Origin: Comamonadaceae bacterium
GTDB taxonomy: Bacteria; Pseudomonadota; Gammaproteobacteria; Burkholderiales; Burkholderiaceae_C
Assembly: GCA_015999985.1 (NCBI GenBank)
Contig: JAECRA010000009.1
Location: 24,236-88,235 of the forward strand
Direction: 5' to 3'
DNA length: 64,000 nucleotides
The notes under the pieces are model-generated. The model was not told the DNA's origin. It was given only the letters and a program-made list of their open reading frames with translations, and made no database searches. Of this stretch, positions 42,325-51,170 are shown one piece after another. A program made the translations under genes and the position numbers. Positions within the stretch are counted from its first letter, which is position 1. Each line of letters opens with the position of its first letter.

Positions 42325-44664
42325 ATGACAACTTTCAATGAAACCCAGACGATGCTGCGCGACAGCGTGCAAGCATTCCTATCCAGACAACCAGCGCCAT
42401 CACGCGTGCGGCGCATTCGTGACACTGAGGTGCCCTTCGATCGCTCCGTGTGGCGCGAAATGGCGGAAGCCGGTTGGCACGGCGTGTTGGTGCCCGAGGC
42501 GCTGGGTGGCTTCGGCCTCGGAGCAGCCGAAGCCGCTCTGATTGCCAGCGAACTCGGCCGCGGGCTGGCGCCTGAGCCCTTCGTGGCCAGCAGCGTGATG
42601 GTGGTGCAAGCCCTGGTACCCCTGGCACCAGAATCCGCTGCGGTGCAAGCGCTGCTCGAAGCCGTCGTGGAAGCGGAGACAGTTGCCGCACTGGCTTGGC
42701 AAGAGGCGGCCGGTGCGTTGGACCTGGAGAACATCCAGCTTCAAGTCCTGAAGCACGGTGAGGGCTGGCAATTACAAGGCGCCGAGAAACGTTTCGTGCC
42801 CCTGGCCAGTGCCGCCGACGGTTTCCTTGTTTATGCCCTTGAAGGCGGGCTTCCCGCGCTGGTCTGGGTCAAGTCCGATCAAACTAGCCTGCACGTCCAG
42901 AACAGCCGCACCGTGGACGGCCTGAATTTCGGCTCGGTCTCTTTCGATGGCGTCAATCTGCCCGCCGACGCGCTGCTGGCCCGAGGCCCTGCCGTGCGGG
43001 AAGCGGTGGCTCAGGCGATCGAGCTTGCTCGTTTGGTGTCCGCCTTCGAACTCGTGGGCGTAGCCGAAAGCGCGCTGGAAACGACGGTAACTTACACCTC
43101 TCAGCGCGTTCAGTTCGGCAAGCCTATCGCCTCCTTCCAAGCCTTGCAGCACCGCATGGTAGACATGTGGATGCATTGCCAACTGGCGCGCGCCTCGGCC
43201 GAGAACGCACTGCTGGACTGGACCCACACGGCAGACGACGTGACCCGCATACAGTCGCTGCGTGCTGCGCGTGCACGCGCGGGCGCCACAGCGCTGCTGG
43301 TAGGCAAGGCCGCCATTCATCTGCACGGCGGCATGGGTATCGCAGACGAGACGGACATCGGCTTGTGCCTCAAGCGCGCTCTGACGCTCTCCGCCTGGCT
43401 GGGCAACCCGCTTTGGCAGCGTGGGCAGTTCATCGCAGAGCTGCAAAAAAGCGGCCGCGTGCGGCAGGGGGATTCGACGCCCGCGGTGGTAGCAGACGAC
43501 GTCGACGTGGCCGAGTTGCCCGACGAGGAATTCCGCCGAGTGTTGGCCACATGGATTGCCGCCAACTACCCGCCTGAGAAGCGCTTCATGAAAAAGCGTG
43601 CGTTCTACGCAGACATCTCTGACTGGTACCAGTCGCTCTCCAGGAAGGGTTGGCTCGCACCGGCATGGCCCAAGTCGGCAGGCGGCATGGGCCTGTCGGC
43701 CAGCAAGCAAGTAATCTACGCCGAGGAGATCGCACGTTACGGTTGTGCTCGCATCCCTGACCATGGCCTGGCCATTGGCAAGCTGCTGCTGATGCACGGC
43801 ACCCCCGAGCAGATCAACTACCACCTGCCACGCGTGCTGAGCGGTGAAATCATGTGGTGCCAGGGCTATTCCGAGCCCAACGCTGGCTCTGACCTGGCCA
43901 GCCTGCGCACGAGCGCTGACCGCGACGGCGATGACCTGATAGTCAACGGCCAGAAAATCTGGACCACCCTCGGCCCAGGTGCCGACTGGATGTTCGCCTT
44001 GGTGCGCACAAGCAAAGCCGAAGGCATGGCCAAGCAACGCGGTATCACATTCTTGCTGATCGACCTCAAAACACCCGGCGTGAAGGTGCGCCCCATCGTC
44101 AACTTGAAGGGCGAGGGAGAGTTCAGCGAAGTGTTCTTCGACAACGTGCGCGTTCCCGTCTCCAATGTGGTGGGCCGCATCGACGACGGCTGGAATGTCG
44201 CCAACTCCTTCCTTCGCGAAGAGCGCATCTTCTTCGGCACCCCCCGGCAGTGCGAATACGCGTTGGCGCAACTGGATCGCCTGGTGGAAGCTACGAAGGC
44301 GCTGGAGGATGGAGGATTCCGCGACCGTTATGCCCAGATCGTTCTGGATGTGCGCGACCTCAAGGCTGCTTTTGAGATCTTCATGGGCCGCCTGAGAGGC
44401 GGCGAAGAGCTGGGCCCGGAAGTCTCTTACCTCAAGATCTGGGGCACCGAGACCTATCAGCGCATCACTGACGAGTTGGTGCAACTCGCGGGCGACTACG
44501 GCGGCCAGATGGACGATGTGGTCATTGACGGCATCGCTACCGATGTGATGGGGCAGTACCTGGACTCGCGCATGCCAGCCATCTTTGGTGGCTCCAATGA
44601 GATCCAGCGCAACATCCTTGCGAAACAGATTCTCGCTCTGCCATCAGGCAATCCGCGCGGTTGA
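42325..44664 (+). CDS. Tandem fused acyl-CoA dehydrogenase
   Basis: 779 residues, twice the normal length. Domain 1 (about 1-375) has an ACAD N-domain (GGFGLGAAEAALIASELGRG) and C-domain (YTSQRVQFGKPIASFQALQH; HLHGGMGIADETDIGL). Domain 2 (about 395-779) has WCQGYSEPNAGSDLASLRT, GQKIWTTLGPGADWMFALVR and the C-terminal FGGSNEIQRNILAKQIL. Domain 1 is the more divergent half. Paired ACADs that work as alpha2-beta2 complexes are known in sterol and cholate catabolism; this looks like a covalent version. It begins a run with a Bug gene and the OYE gene. Confidence 0.9.
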   Translation: MTTFNETQTMLRDSVQAFLSRQPAPSRVRRIRDTEVPFDRSVWREMAEAGWHGVLVPEALGGFGLGAAEAALIASELGRGLAPEPFVASSVMVVQALVPLAPESAAVQALLEAVVEAETVAALAWQEAAGALDLENIQLQVLKHGEGWQLQGAEKRFVPLASAADGFLVYALEGGLPALVWVKSDQTSLHVQNSRTVDGLNFGSVSFDGVNLPADALLARGPAVREAVAQAIELARLVSAFELVGVAESALETTVTYTSQRVQFGKPIASFQALQHRMVDMWMHCQLARASAENALLDWTHTADDVTRIQSLRAARARAGATALLVGKAAIHLHGGMGIADETDIGLCLKRALTLSAWLGNPLWQRGQFIAELQKSGRVRQGDSTPAVVADDVDVAELPDEEFRRVLATWIAANYPPEKRFMKKRAFYADISDWYQSLSRKGWLAPAWPKSAGGMGLSASKQVIYAEEIARYGCARIPDHGLAIGKLLLMHGTPEQINYHLPRVLSGEIMWCQGYSEPNAGSDLASLRTSADRDGDDLIVNGQKIWTTLGPGADWMFALVRTSKAEGMAKQRGITFLLIDLKTPGVKVRPIVNLKGEGEFSEVFFDNVRVPVSNVVGRIDDGWNVANSFLREERIFFGTPRQCEYALAQLDRLVEATKALEDGGFRDRYAQIVLDVRDLKAAFEIFMGRLRGGEELGPEVSYLKIWGTETYQRITDELVQLAGDYGGQMDDVVIDGIATDVMGQYLDSRMPAIFGGSNEIQRNILAKQILALPSGNPRG

Positions 44665-44742
44665 TAAACCGCGCCGGCGCTCCGGTGTTCAGCTGCTCCG
44701 GCGGTCCACCTATAGACCGAGCCGCCGATGCACCCATGCAAT

Positions 44743-44772
44743 GAGCCGCCGCTTCGCGGCTCCCCCTTTTCC
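44743..44772 (+). terminator. Hairpin followed by C/T run after the acyl-CoA dehydrogenase
   Basis: GAGCCGC and GCGGCTC pair around CGCTTC, followed by CCCCTTTT. It sits 79 bases after the dehydrogenase stop and 31 before the Bug ATG, and may end or attenuate transcription. Confidence 0.65.
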
Positions 44773-44802
44773 ATAACTACATCAATGACTCAGGAGACAA
44801 AC

Positions 44803-45810
44803 ATGACGACCAAGGCCAATTCAGCTGCGGGCTTCCGACACTTCAAAAAGCTCATCACGATTGCCTGGGCGCTGGCGTGCAGCGTCAGCTTGGCCTCGGC
44901 TGCGTCAGCGCAGGAGACTTTTCCAGCGCGTACATTGCGTATTGTCGTTCCCACAGCAGCAGGTGGCGGCTCCGACATGACCGCTCGCTTCTTCAGTGAA
45001 CAACTCAGCAAGGCCTTGGGCCAATCCGTCATTGTCGAGAACCGCCCCGGCGCCAATGGCGCTATTGCTGCCATGGCCGTCAAGAACGCACCAGCCGATG
45101 GTCACACCATCTTTTTAGGCACCAACACGCACATGGCGGTGAATCCGGTGCTGATGAAGGGCGTCCCTTACGACGCGCAAAATGATTTCAAACCAATCAG
45201 CGGCCTGTCTCGCCAGATGATGGTTCTGGTAACGGGTGCTAACTCCCCGCTCAAGAGCGTGGCAGACATCACGCAAGGCGCACGCCAAGCGGGCAAATCG
45301 CTCAACGTCGGAGGTTACACGGGTGGCTTCGAGCTTTCTGCGGCATGGTTCGCCAATGTCACCCAGACGCAGCAGGTCTACGTCAGTTACAAGGGAATTG
45401 GCGACATCGTGGTGGGACTGATGGGGGACCAACTGGACTGGGCCATCAGCGACCCCCTGGCAACATTGGCGCAGATCAAGGCCGGAAAATTGCGAGCGCT
45501 TGCAGTGACCGGCGATACACGTCATCCCGACTTGCCCGATGTCCCCACTGTCAAGGAGAGTGGCTTTCCAAGCTTCGTCAACTACAGCTGGGGTGGAATG
45601 TACGTTCGCGCTGAAACGCCTGCGCCCGTCACAGACAAGTTGGCGCAGACCATGGGCAAACTCCTTTCGACGCCGGCTGCCATCGCATTCGTACAGAAGT
45701 TCGGTTCGGACCCGCTCACCCTGTCGCCCGCAGAAATGCGTAAATTCCAGATCAGTGAGATTGAGCGATTTCGCAAGGTTGCCAGCGACGCCGGTATCCA
45801 GCCGCGTTAA
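44803..45810 (+). CDS. Orphan TctC/Bug-family solute-binding protein
   Basis: 335 residues; the ATG at 44803 follows CAGGAG by 6 bases. A slightly long Sec signal (FKKLITIAWALACSVSLASA) ends near SAQE. Family loops: VPTAAGGGSDMTARFFSEQ, VENRPGANGAIAAMAVK and VYVSYKGIGDIVVGLMG. It lies between the acyl-CoA dehydrogenase and the OYE gene on the same strand. Confidence 0.93.
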   Translation: MTTKANSAAGFRHFKKLITIAWALACSVSLASAASAQETFPARTLRIVVPTAAGGGSDMTARFFSEQLSKALGQSVIVENRPGANGAIAAMAVKNAPADGHTIFLGTNTHMAVNPVLMKGVPYDAQNDFKPISGLSRQMMVLVTGANSPLKSVADITQGARQAGKSLNVGGYTGGFELSAAWFANVTQTQQVYVSYKGIGDIVVGLMGDQLDWAISDPLATLAQIKAGKLRALAVTGDTRHPDLPDVPTVKESGFPSFVNYSWGGMYVRAETPAPVTDKLAQTMGKLLSTPAAIAFVQKFGSDPLTLSPAEMRKFQISEIERFRKVASDAGIQPR

Positions 45811-45879
45811 CCGACTCTTTACGTGCCTCGCTAACTGCGTCGCGGCCATTCGTATCGATCTATTGGCACTACAAAAATC

Positions 45880-47034
45880 ATGACCTTACTCTTCAGTCCA
45901 CTCAAGATTCGTGGCATGCAGGCACGCAACCGCGTGGTGGTCTCGCCTATGCAGCAGTATTCGGGCGACGAATCCGGACGGGCCACTGATTGGCACCTGG
46001 CCCACCTGACTCGCTTTGCACTAGGTGGAGCCGGCATCGTCTTCGTCGAATCAACCGCTGTCGAGAAGCGCGGACGCAGTACACACGGCGACATCGGCCT
46101 TTGGGAAGACGAGCAAGTCGCTGCGCTAGCCCGTGTGGGGAAGGCGTTGCGCGACAACGGTGCGGTGGCCGCTATCCAGCTTGGCCACACCGGCCGCAAA
46201 GCTTCGACGCAGACCTGGTGGCATGGTCACGGGCCCCTGGGCGAAGCTGACGCCGCGCGCGGTGAGCCGCCCTGGCCTGTGGTAGGACCGAGCCCCATTC
46301 CTGTGGGTAGCGGCTGGCCTACGCCGCAGACGCTTTCAACCACTGATGTGGAAGCCATCGTGCAAGCTTGGGCCGATGCTGCCCGTCGTGCGCGCGAAGC
46401 CGGCTTCGGCGCATTGGAGGTTCACGGTGCCCACGGCTACCTGGTCCACCAATTCCTCTCCCCCGTGGCCAATCAGCGAAGCGATCGCTATGGCCAGAAC
46501 CGCTGGACCTTTGCGCTGGAGGTGGCAGAGGCGGTGCGCCGTGAATGGCCCGACGATAAGCCCCTGTTCTGGCGCGTCTCATTGGCTGAGGTCATCGATG
46601 GTGGCCTGGAGTTCGACGAAATGGTGGGCCTTTTGCGCGCGCTGAAAGAGCGTGGCGTAGACGTGGTCGACTGCTCGTCGGGCGGTGGCATCGCCAGCTA
46701 CCCCACACAGGGTCGCTCGGTGTCCAACAGTCTGCAGTTTCGCGCTGAACTTGCCGGCAAGCTGCGCGCGGCTACCGGCCTGCAAGTGATGGGCGTGGGC
46801 CTGATCATTGAGCCGCAGCAGGCAGAAGACCATTTGCAAGCCGGGCAGGCCGACCTGATTGGCGTGGGCCGCGAGGCCCTCTACAACCCCAATTGGACAG
46901 TGCACGCGGAAGTCGCCATGGGTGCCAACAAAGAATATGCCACCTGGCCCCAGCAGTACCGCAGCTACCTCATCCGCCGAGCCGCAGCCGCCGACGCGTT
47001 GCGCAGGCCTAACGCCTCCAGGAGCACTGCATGA
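45880..47034 (+). CDS. Old Yellow Enzyme-type NADH:flavin oxidoreductase
   Basis: 384-residue FMN TIM-barrel of the YqjM branch, which reduces activated C=C bonds. Motifs: LKIRGMQARNRVVVSPMQQYS, QLGHTGRKAS (FMN-contacting), EVHGAHGYLVHQFLSP with the His-x-x-His substrate pair, and GVGREALYNPNW near the end. It has no C-terminal iron-sulfur domain. The stop overlaps the SMP-30 ATG (ATGA), so the two are coupled. Confidence 0.94.
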   Translation: MTLLFSPLKIRGMQARNRVVVSPMQQYSGDESGRATDWHLAHLTRFALGGAGIVFVESTAVEKRGRSTHGDIGLWEDEQVAALARVGKALRDNGAVAAIQLGHTGRKASTQTWWHGHGPLGEADAARGEPPWPVVGPSPIPVGSGWPTPQTLSTTDVEAIVQAWADAARRAREAGFGALEVHGAHGYLVHQFLSPVANQRSDRYGQNRWTFALEVAEAVRREWPDDKPLFWRVSLAEVIDGGLEFDEMVGLLRALKERGVDVVDCSSGGGIASYPTQGRSVSNSLQFRAELAGKLRAATGLQVMGVGLIIEPQQAEDHLQAGQADLIGVGREALYNPNWTVHAEVAMGANKEYATWPQQYRSYLIRRAAAADALRRPNASRSTA

Positions 47035-47912
47035 CGAAAAAAATTGAGATTGTGGGCACCACCCGCGACCGCCTGGGTGAGTGCCCTCTTTGGGACACAC
47101 GTGATCAATCGCTGTATTGGATTGACTCCAAAGCGCGTCTGGTTCGCCGCCTGCGCGGCGGAGAGTACCGCGAATGGGCCACTCCCAGCGACGTGGGCTC
47201 GATTGCACTGACGCAGCGGGGCCGCTTGGTGCTCTCCCTCGAAGATGGCTTCTACCTGCTCGATCTGGAGACCGGCAGCACTCGGCAAGTCGCCGAAGTG
47301 CAGCACAAAGGTCCTTCTATGCGCATGAACGATGGCCGCACCGACCGGCAAGGCCGCTTCGTGGCAGGCTCTCTGGTGATGGGCCGCCATGATACGGATG
47401 GCGCGTACTACCGCCTCGACACCGACGGCAGTGTCACGAAACTCTTTGACGGCATCGCCCTGGCCAACGCCACCTGCTTCAGCCCCGACGGCCGCACCCT
47501 CTATCACGCGGACAGCTTCAGCGACACCGTCAGTGCCGTGGACTACGATCCCGCCACCGGCGCGGTCGGCCCGCGCAGGGCCTTATTCAACACCCGTCCC
47601 CAAGGCTCAGCGCCTGACGGCACCACCGTGGATGCCGACGGCAACCTGTGGGTCGCACTGGTACAGGCCGGCAAGGTAGGTTGCTTCCGGCCAGATGGCA
47701 CCCTGGTCCAACTGCTGGACGTACCAACGCCCTACCCCACGTGCCCCTGTTTCGGCGGCGAAAACCTGGACGTGCTCTACGTCACCAGCATCAGCAACAG
47801 CGGCAACCTCTTGCGCAGCGAACATCCAGATGCCGGCGCCGTCTTCGCCTTCCATGGCCTGGGAGTGCGCGGTCTGCCTGAGGTGCTCTTTGACGACAGT
47901 AGCCTGGCATAA
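47031..47912 (+). CDS. SMP-30/gluconolactonase-type lactonase
   Basis: 293-residue six-bladed beta-propeller. Metal-ligand contexts of the family are present: GECPLWD (Glu), MNDGRTDRQGRFVAG (Asn), NATCFSPDGRTLYHADSF and GSAPDGTTVDADGNLWVAL (Asp). It hydrolyses a sugar or organic-acid lactone in the cytosol. Coupled to OYE by ATGA; OYE may generate the lactone or its precursor (inference). Confidence 0.92.
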   Translation: MTKKIEIVGTTRDRLGECPLWDTRDQSLYWIDSKARLVRRLRGGEYREWATPSDVGSIALTQRGRLVLSLEDGFYLLDLETGSTRQVAEVQHKGPSMRMNDGRTDRQGRFVAGSLVMGRHDTDGAYYRLDTDGSVTKLFDGIALANATCFSPDGRTLYHADSFSDTVSAVDYDPATGAVGPRRALFNTRPQGSAPDGTTVDADGNLWVALVQAGKVGCFRPDGTLVQLLDVPTPYPTCPCFGGENLDVLYVTSISNSGNLLRSEHPDAGAVFAFHGLGVRGLPEVLFDDSSLA

Positions 47913-47972
47913 GCACTTCAGCCTGAAAAGGGCAGGCGTTTCCCGACAAGAAAATGGTTCATACGGAACTCC

Positions 47973-48019
47973 TGCTGCGGTGCTGCGGTGCTGCGGTGCT
48001 GCGGTGCTGCGGTGCTGCG
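47973..48019. repeat. Octanucleotide tandem repeat (TGCTGCGG)
   Basis: Five full copies of TGCTGCGG and a seventh-eighths copy, all perfect. They lie 60 bases after the SMP-30 stop and end 8 bases before the stop of the convergent LysR gene. The unit is not a multiple of three, so it is prone to slippage and would shift any frame crossing it. Confidence 0.95.
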
Positions 48020-48027
48020 CGAGCCTT

Positions 48028-48951
48028 TCAGGCCAGCCCCGGGTGTGCACTGCCAAAGCTGAAAATTCCCTGGCGCTCCATGCGCGCGAACTCCGCAATC
48101 ACGAACTCGTGCACCACAGACAAGGATGGGTTCGGTCGCGGATCGATCCGCGTGGCCAGCACGAGCACCCGGTTGAGTTGCACGCCTGATACTTCGGACA
48201 TCACCACGGGCTCCTGGTGCAGGTGCTCGCGAAACACCGACACGGGCATGATGGTTGCCCAGCGTCCGCGCAGGACCATAGCACGGATAGAGTCGACCGA
48301 ATCGATCTCTGCCTGTACCTTCAAGGACCTACCCAGGCTCGCGAGTTGGCGGTCCACCAGCCCACGGTGCAAGCTTGTCATCAACAGCGGTATACGGGTG
48401 AGTTGACTCGCCGAGACCACTGGTCCAATGCCCATTTTGGCGTGAGAGACCAAGGCAAATGGCTCACCCAGCAAGGGTTGGAAGGACAGCGGGTGTCCTG
48501 GCTCAGGGTTGGTCAACACCGCGAGATCTATCATTCCTCGATCCAGCCAATCGATGAGCTCGGGCGTGAATGCTTCCCGCGCACGAAGTTCCAGGTTGGA
48601 AATCGCTGTCATGCTTTTTTCGAACAAGCCAGGCAACAGCAAACGCGCCAGAGTCGGTGACGCTCCAACCACCACCGGCACCAGATCGCGCTGCTGGCTC
48701 TGCGCAAGGCGCCGGTCCAACCGGGCGGCCTCGGACAGGATGCGCTGGGCCGACTCGTACAGCGTCACGCCCGCTTGCGTCAGCCGTACACCGCGTGGCA
48801 GGCGCTGCAGCAACTGAACTCCGGTTTCGCTCTCCAATTCGCGCATCTGCCTTGTAAGCGCGGGTTGGGCGATCGGTATGGCGGCCGCCGCGGCCGTCAG
48901 GCTGCCGCTATCAGCCACAGCCACGAAATAACGCAGGGTTTTCAGGTTCAT
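48028..48951 (-). CDS. LysR-family transcriptional regulator of the 49-59 kb operon
   Basis: 307 residues from the ATG at 48951. Winged helix MNLKTLRYFVAVADSGSLTA, then IAQPALTRQMRELESETG; effector domain from about residue 92. It is divergent from the eleven-gene operon that starts at 49086 with 134 bases between and a T-N11-A dyad just upstream of its start. It presumably activates that operon in response to the pathway's inducer. The effector is unknown. Confidence 0.94.
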   Translation of the reverse strand: MNLKTLRYFVAVADSGSLTAAAAAIPIAQPALTRQMRELESETGVQLLQRLPRGVRLTQAGVTLYESAQRILSEAARLDRRLAQSQQRDLVPVVVGASPTLARLLLPGLFEKSMTAISNLELRAREAFTPELIDWLDRGMIDLAVLTNPEPGHPLSFQPLLGEPFALVSHAKMGIGPVVSASQLTRIPLLMTSLHRGLVDRQLASLGRSLKVQAEIDSVDSIRAMVLRGRWATIMPVSVFREHLHQEPVVMSEVSGVQLNRVLVLATRIDPRPNPSLSVVHEFVIAEFARMERQGIFSFGSAHPGLA

Positions 48952-48965
48952 CTTGAGGCTTTCCG

Positions 48966-48980
48966 ATATCAAGATGATAT
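48966..48980. promoter_or_regulatory. LysR-type box ATATC-N5-GATAT
   Basis: Inverted repeat ATATC-AAGAT-GATAT containing TATC-N5-GATA, a T-N11-A motif. It is 15 bases upstream of the LysR ATG and about 105 before the operon ATG at 49086. Candidate binding site of the divergent regulator. Confidence 0.5.
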
Positions 48981-49085
48981 GGCAGGGCGCAAATTCAGCA
49001 TTAGACAGGAGAGATCGCTCCCCCTAATCTGCGAGGTCCGATCCAGCCATGCACTGGACAAGCCACAACGACAAGGAGACACCAC

Positions 49086-50054
49086 ATGAAACTGTTCGGC
49101 CCTACTGCCTTGACCGCCCTGCTCTGCCTGCCCCTGGCGGTTCATGCCCAAAACAGCTATCCGAACAAACCCATCCGCATGATCGTTCCGCTGGCCGCCG
49201 GCAGCGCCGTGGACAACGCCGCGCGCCTGGTGACGCAGAAGATGGGCGAATCCATGGGCCAGGGCTTTGCGATCGAAAACATCGCCGGCTCGGCTGGTGT
49301 GATCGGTGCTGAGCGCCTGGCTCGCGCCACCCCCGACGGCTACACCATTGGCGGCTTCAACGACAGCGTCCTCACCATGGTGCCGCACCTCATGACCAAG
49401 ATGCCGTGGAATGCGCTGACGGACTTCGCGCCGGTGTCGCTGGTAGGAACCATTGAGTGGGGCCTGGTGGTGAAGCCCGACTCGCCCTACCGCAGCCTGG
49501 CGGACTTCACCGCAGCCGCCAAGGCCGCGCCAGGCAAGCTGAACTACGGCAGTGGCGGCAACGGCAGCCCACAACACATCGGCATGGCACTGGTGCTGGA
49601 CCGAGCGCAGATCAACCTCATGCACGTCCCCTACAAAGGAGCCACACCAGCAGCGGTGGCCGTCGCGGCCGGAGAAGTGGATGTATCCATGCAAGGCCTT
49701 GGCACGGTGACTTCCCTGATCCAGGGCGGAAAGCTAAGGCTGCTGGCGGTGTCCACGCCACAGCGCCTGCCTCAATTCCCCAACGTGCCAACCTTTCAGG
49801 AGGCGGGCATGGCGAACTTCACATTCAATTCATGGTTTGCCATGGTCGCACCCGCTGGCACGCCGCCAGCCGTCATCGAGCGGCTCAACCGGGAAGTTCG
49901 TTCCGCGGTGGAAGACCCCGTTACCCGCGACAAGCTTCTGGCCATAGGGGTGACCCCCCGAGGCACCAGCGCCGCCGAATTTGGAGCGGCCACCAAAGCT
50001 CAGTATGAGCTCTACCGCAAAGTGATTCACGACAAAAGCATCTCAGCTGACTGA
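49086..50054 (+). CDS. TctC/Bug-family solute-binding protein, first gene of LysR-linked operon
   Basis: 322 residues; ribosome-binding site AAGGAGAC 7 bases before the ATG. Sec signal MKLFGPTALTALLCLPLAVHAQ. Family loops: VPLAAGSAVDNAARLVTQK, IENIAGSAGVIGAERLARA and MHVPYKGATPAAVAVAAGE. It leads the operon and shares the VPL.AGSA and VAAGE/VAGGE loop forms with the Bug proteins at 54418 and 55475, so the three are close relatives, probably by duplication. Confidence 0.94.
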   Translation: MKLFGPTALTALLCLPLAVHAQNSYPNKPIRMIVPLAAGSAVDNAARLVTQKMGESMGQGFAIENIAGSAGVIGAERLARATPDGYTIGGFNDSVLTMVPHLMTKMPWNALTDFAPVSLVGTIEWGLVVKPDSPYRSLADFTAAAKAAPGKLNYGSGGNGSPQHIGMALVLDRAQINLMHVPYKGATPAAVAVAAGEVDVSMQGLGTVTSLIQGGKLRLLAVSTPQRLPQFPNVPTFQEAGMANFTFNSWFAMVAPAGTPPAVIERLNREVRSAVEDPVTRDKLLAIGVTPRGTSAAEFGAATKAQYELYRKVIHDKSISAD

Positions 50055-50102
50055 TGGCCAGCGCACCTGAGCACACAACCTCCTTTCATCATCTCTGTCC
50101 AC

Positions 50103-51170
50103 ATGACCCAAACCATCGTCACTGCACAAGCGCTGCAGCAATTCATCCACTCGGCCTTTGCCCAGGAAGGTCTACCGGACGCAGACGCTGCGCAGGTGGC
50201 ACGGCTTATGACCGAAGCCGACCTGCAAGGCTCGGACGGACATGGCGTGATCCGACTGCCCCAATACATCAAGCGCATTCAGGCGGGCGGCATCAACAAG
50301 CAACCTGACATCCGCATCGTTGAAGAGCGCCCTGCAATGGCTGTGGTGGACGGCGACAACGGCATGGGCCACCTTGTGGTCAGCAAAGCGGTGGACATTG
50401 CGATTGAAAAAGCCCGCGCCTGCGGCGTGGCCTGGGTGAGTACGCGCTACAGCAACCACGCGGGCCCTGCCTCGCTCTATGCGCGCCGTCCGCTTGAGCA
50501 CGACATGCTCGGCCTGTACTTTGCAGTTGGCAATGCCAACCACTTGCCACCATGGGGCGGCATGGACATGCTGCTATCCACCAATCCGATTGCCGCAGGC
50601 ATTCCCACAGACGAAGAGCCACCCGTGGTGCTTGACATGGCCACCACCGTGGCCGCGTATGGAAAAGTCAAAGCCAAGGCCAAGCGAGGCGAGCCCATGC
50701 CAGAGGGCTGGATGATCGACCGAGAAGGCAAACCCCTGCTTGACCCAAACCGTTCGAACGAAGGCTTTCTGCTGCCTATCGGCGCGCACAAGGGCTATGG
50801 CCTGGCGCTCATAGTCGGTCTGCTGGCAGGCACGCTCGGTGGCGCTGCCATGGGTCGCGATGTGATCGACTTCAACGCCGATTTCAAGACCGTCACCAAC
50901 ACAGGCCAGGCCATCCTCGTGATCGATCTGTCCGCGTTCGGTGATCCCCAGGTATTCAAGCACAGCGTAGATCGACTGGTCCGCGACATCCGCGACAGCG
51001 CGCGCCTGCCTGGCGTGGAGCGCATCTGGTTGCCCGGCGAGCAAAGCCATGAAAAACGCGCACGATACCGCGACGCCGGCATTCCCGTCTCGGCCGGAGT
51101 CATGAGCGAGCTGCACACCCTGGCCAGCCAACTCGGCATCCCAGCCTTGAAAGAAGAGGCCATCGCATGA
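50103..51170 (+). CDS. Malate/L-lactate dehydrogenase (Ldh2) family oxidoreductase
   Basis: 355-residue NAD(P)H-dependent enzyme of the family holding sulfolactate, ureidoglycolate and Delta1-piperideine-2-carboxylate reductases. Hallmarks: LQGSDGHGVIRLPQYIKRI (catalytic His), NGMGHLVVSKAVDIAIEKA, STRYSNHAGPASLYARR, STNPIAAGIPTDEEPPVVLDMATT and GAHKGYGLALIVGLLAG. It oxidises a 2-hydroxyacid or reduces a 2-oxo/imino acid. Coupled by ATGA to the aldehyde dehydrogenase. Confidence 0.92.
   Translation: MTQTIVTAQALQQFIHSAFAQEGLPDADAAQVARLMTEADLQGSDGHGVIRLPQYIKRIQAGGINKQPDIRIVEERPAMAVVDGDNGMGHLVVSKAVDIAIEKARACGVAWVSTRYSNHAGPASLYARRPLEHDMLGLYFAVGNANHLPPWGGMDMLLSTNPIAAGIPTDEEPPVVLDMATTVAAYGKVKAKAKRGEPMPEGWMIDREGKPLLDPNRSNEGFLLPIGAHKGYGLALIVGLLAGTLGGAAMGRDVIDFNADFKTVTNTGQAILVIDLSAFGDPQVFKHSVDRLVRDIRDSARLPGVERIWLPGEQSHEKRARYRDAGIPVSAGVMSELHTLASQLGIPALKEEAIA

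Noticed and set aside
42772..44484. Long antisense frame (570 codons) opposite the fused acyl-CoA dehydrogenase
   Set aside because: GC-rich third-position shadow of a certain gene; composition is His/Gln/Gly-rich with no recognisable domain.
47973..48019. CRISPR-like repeat
   Set aside because: Contiguous 8-base units without spacers; a microsatellite, not a CRISPR array.
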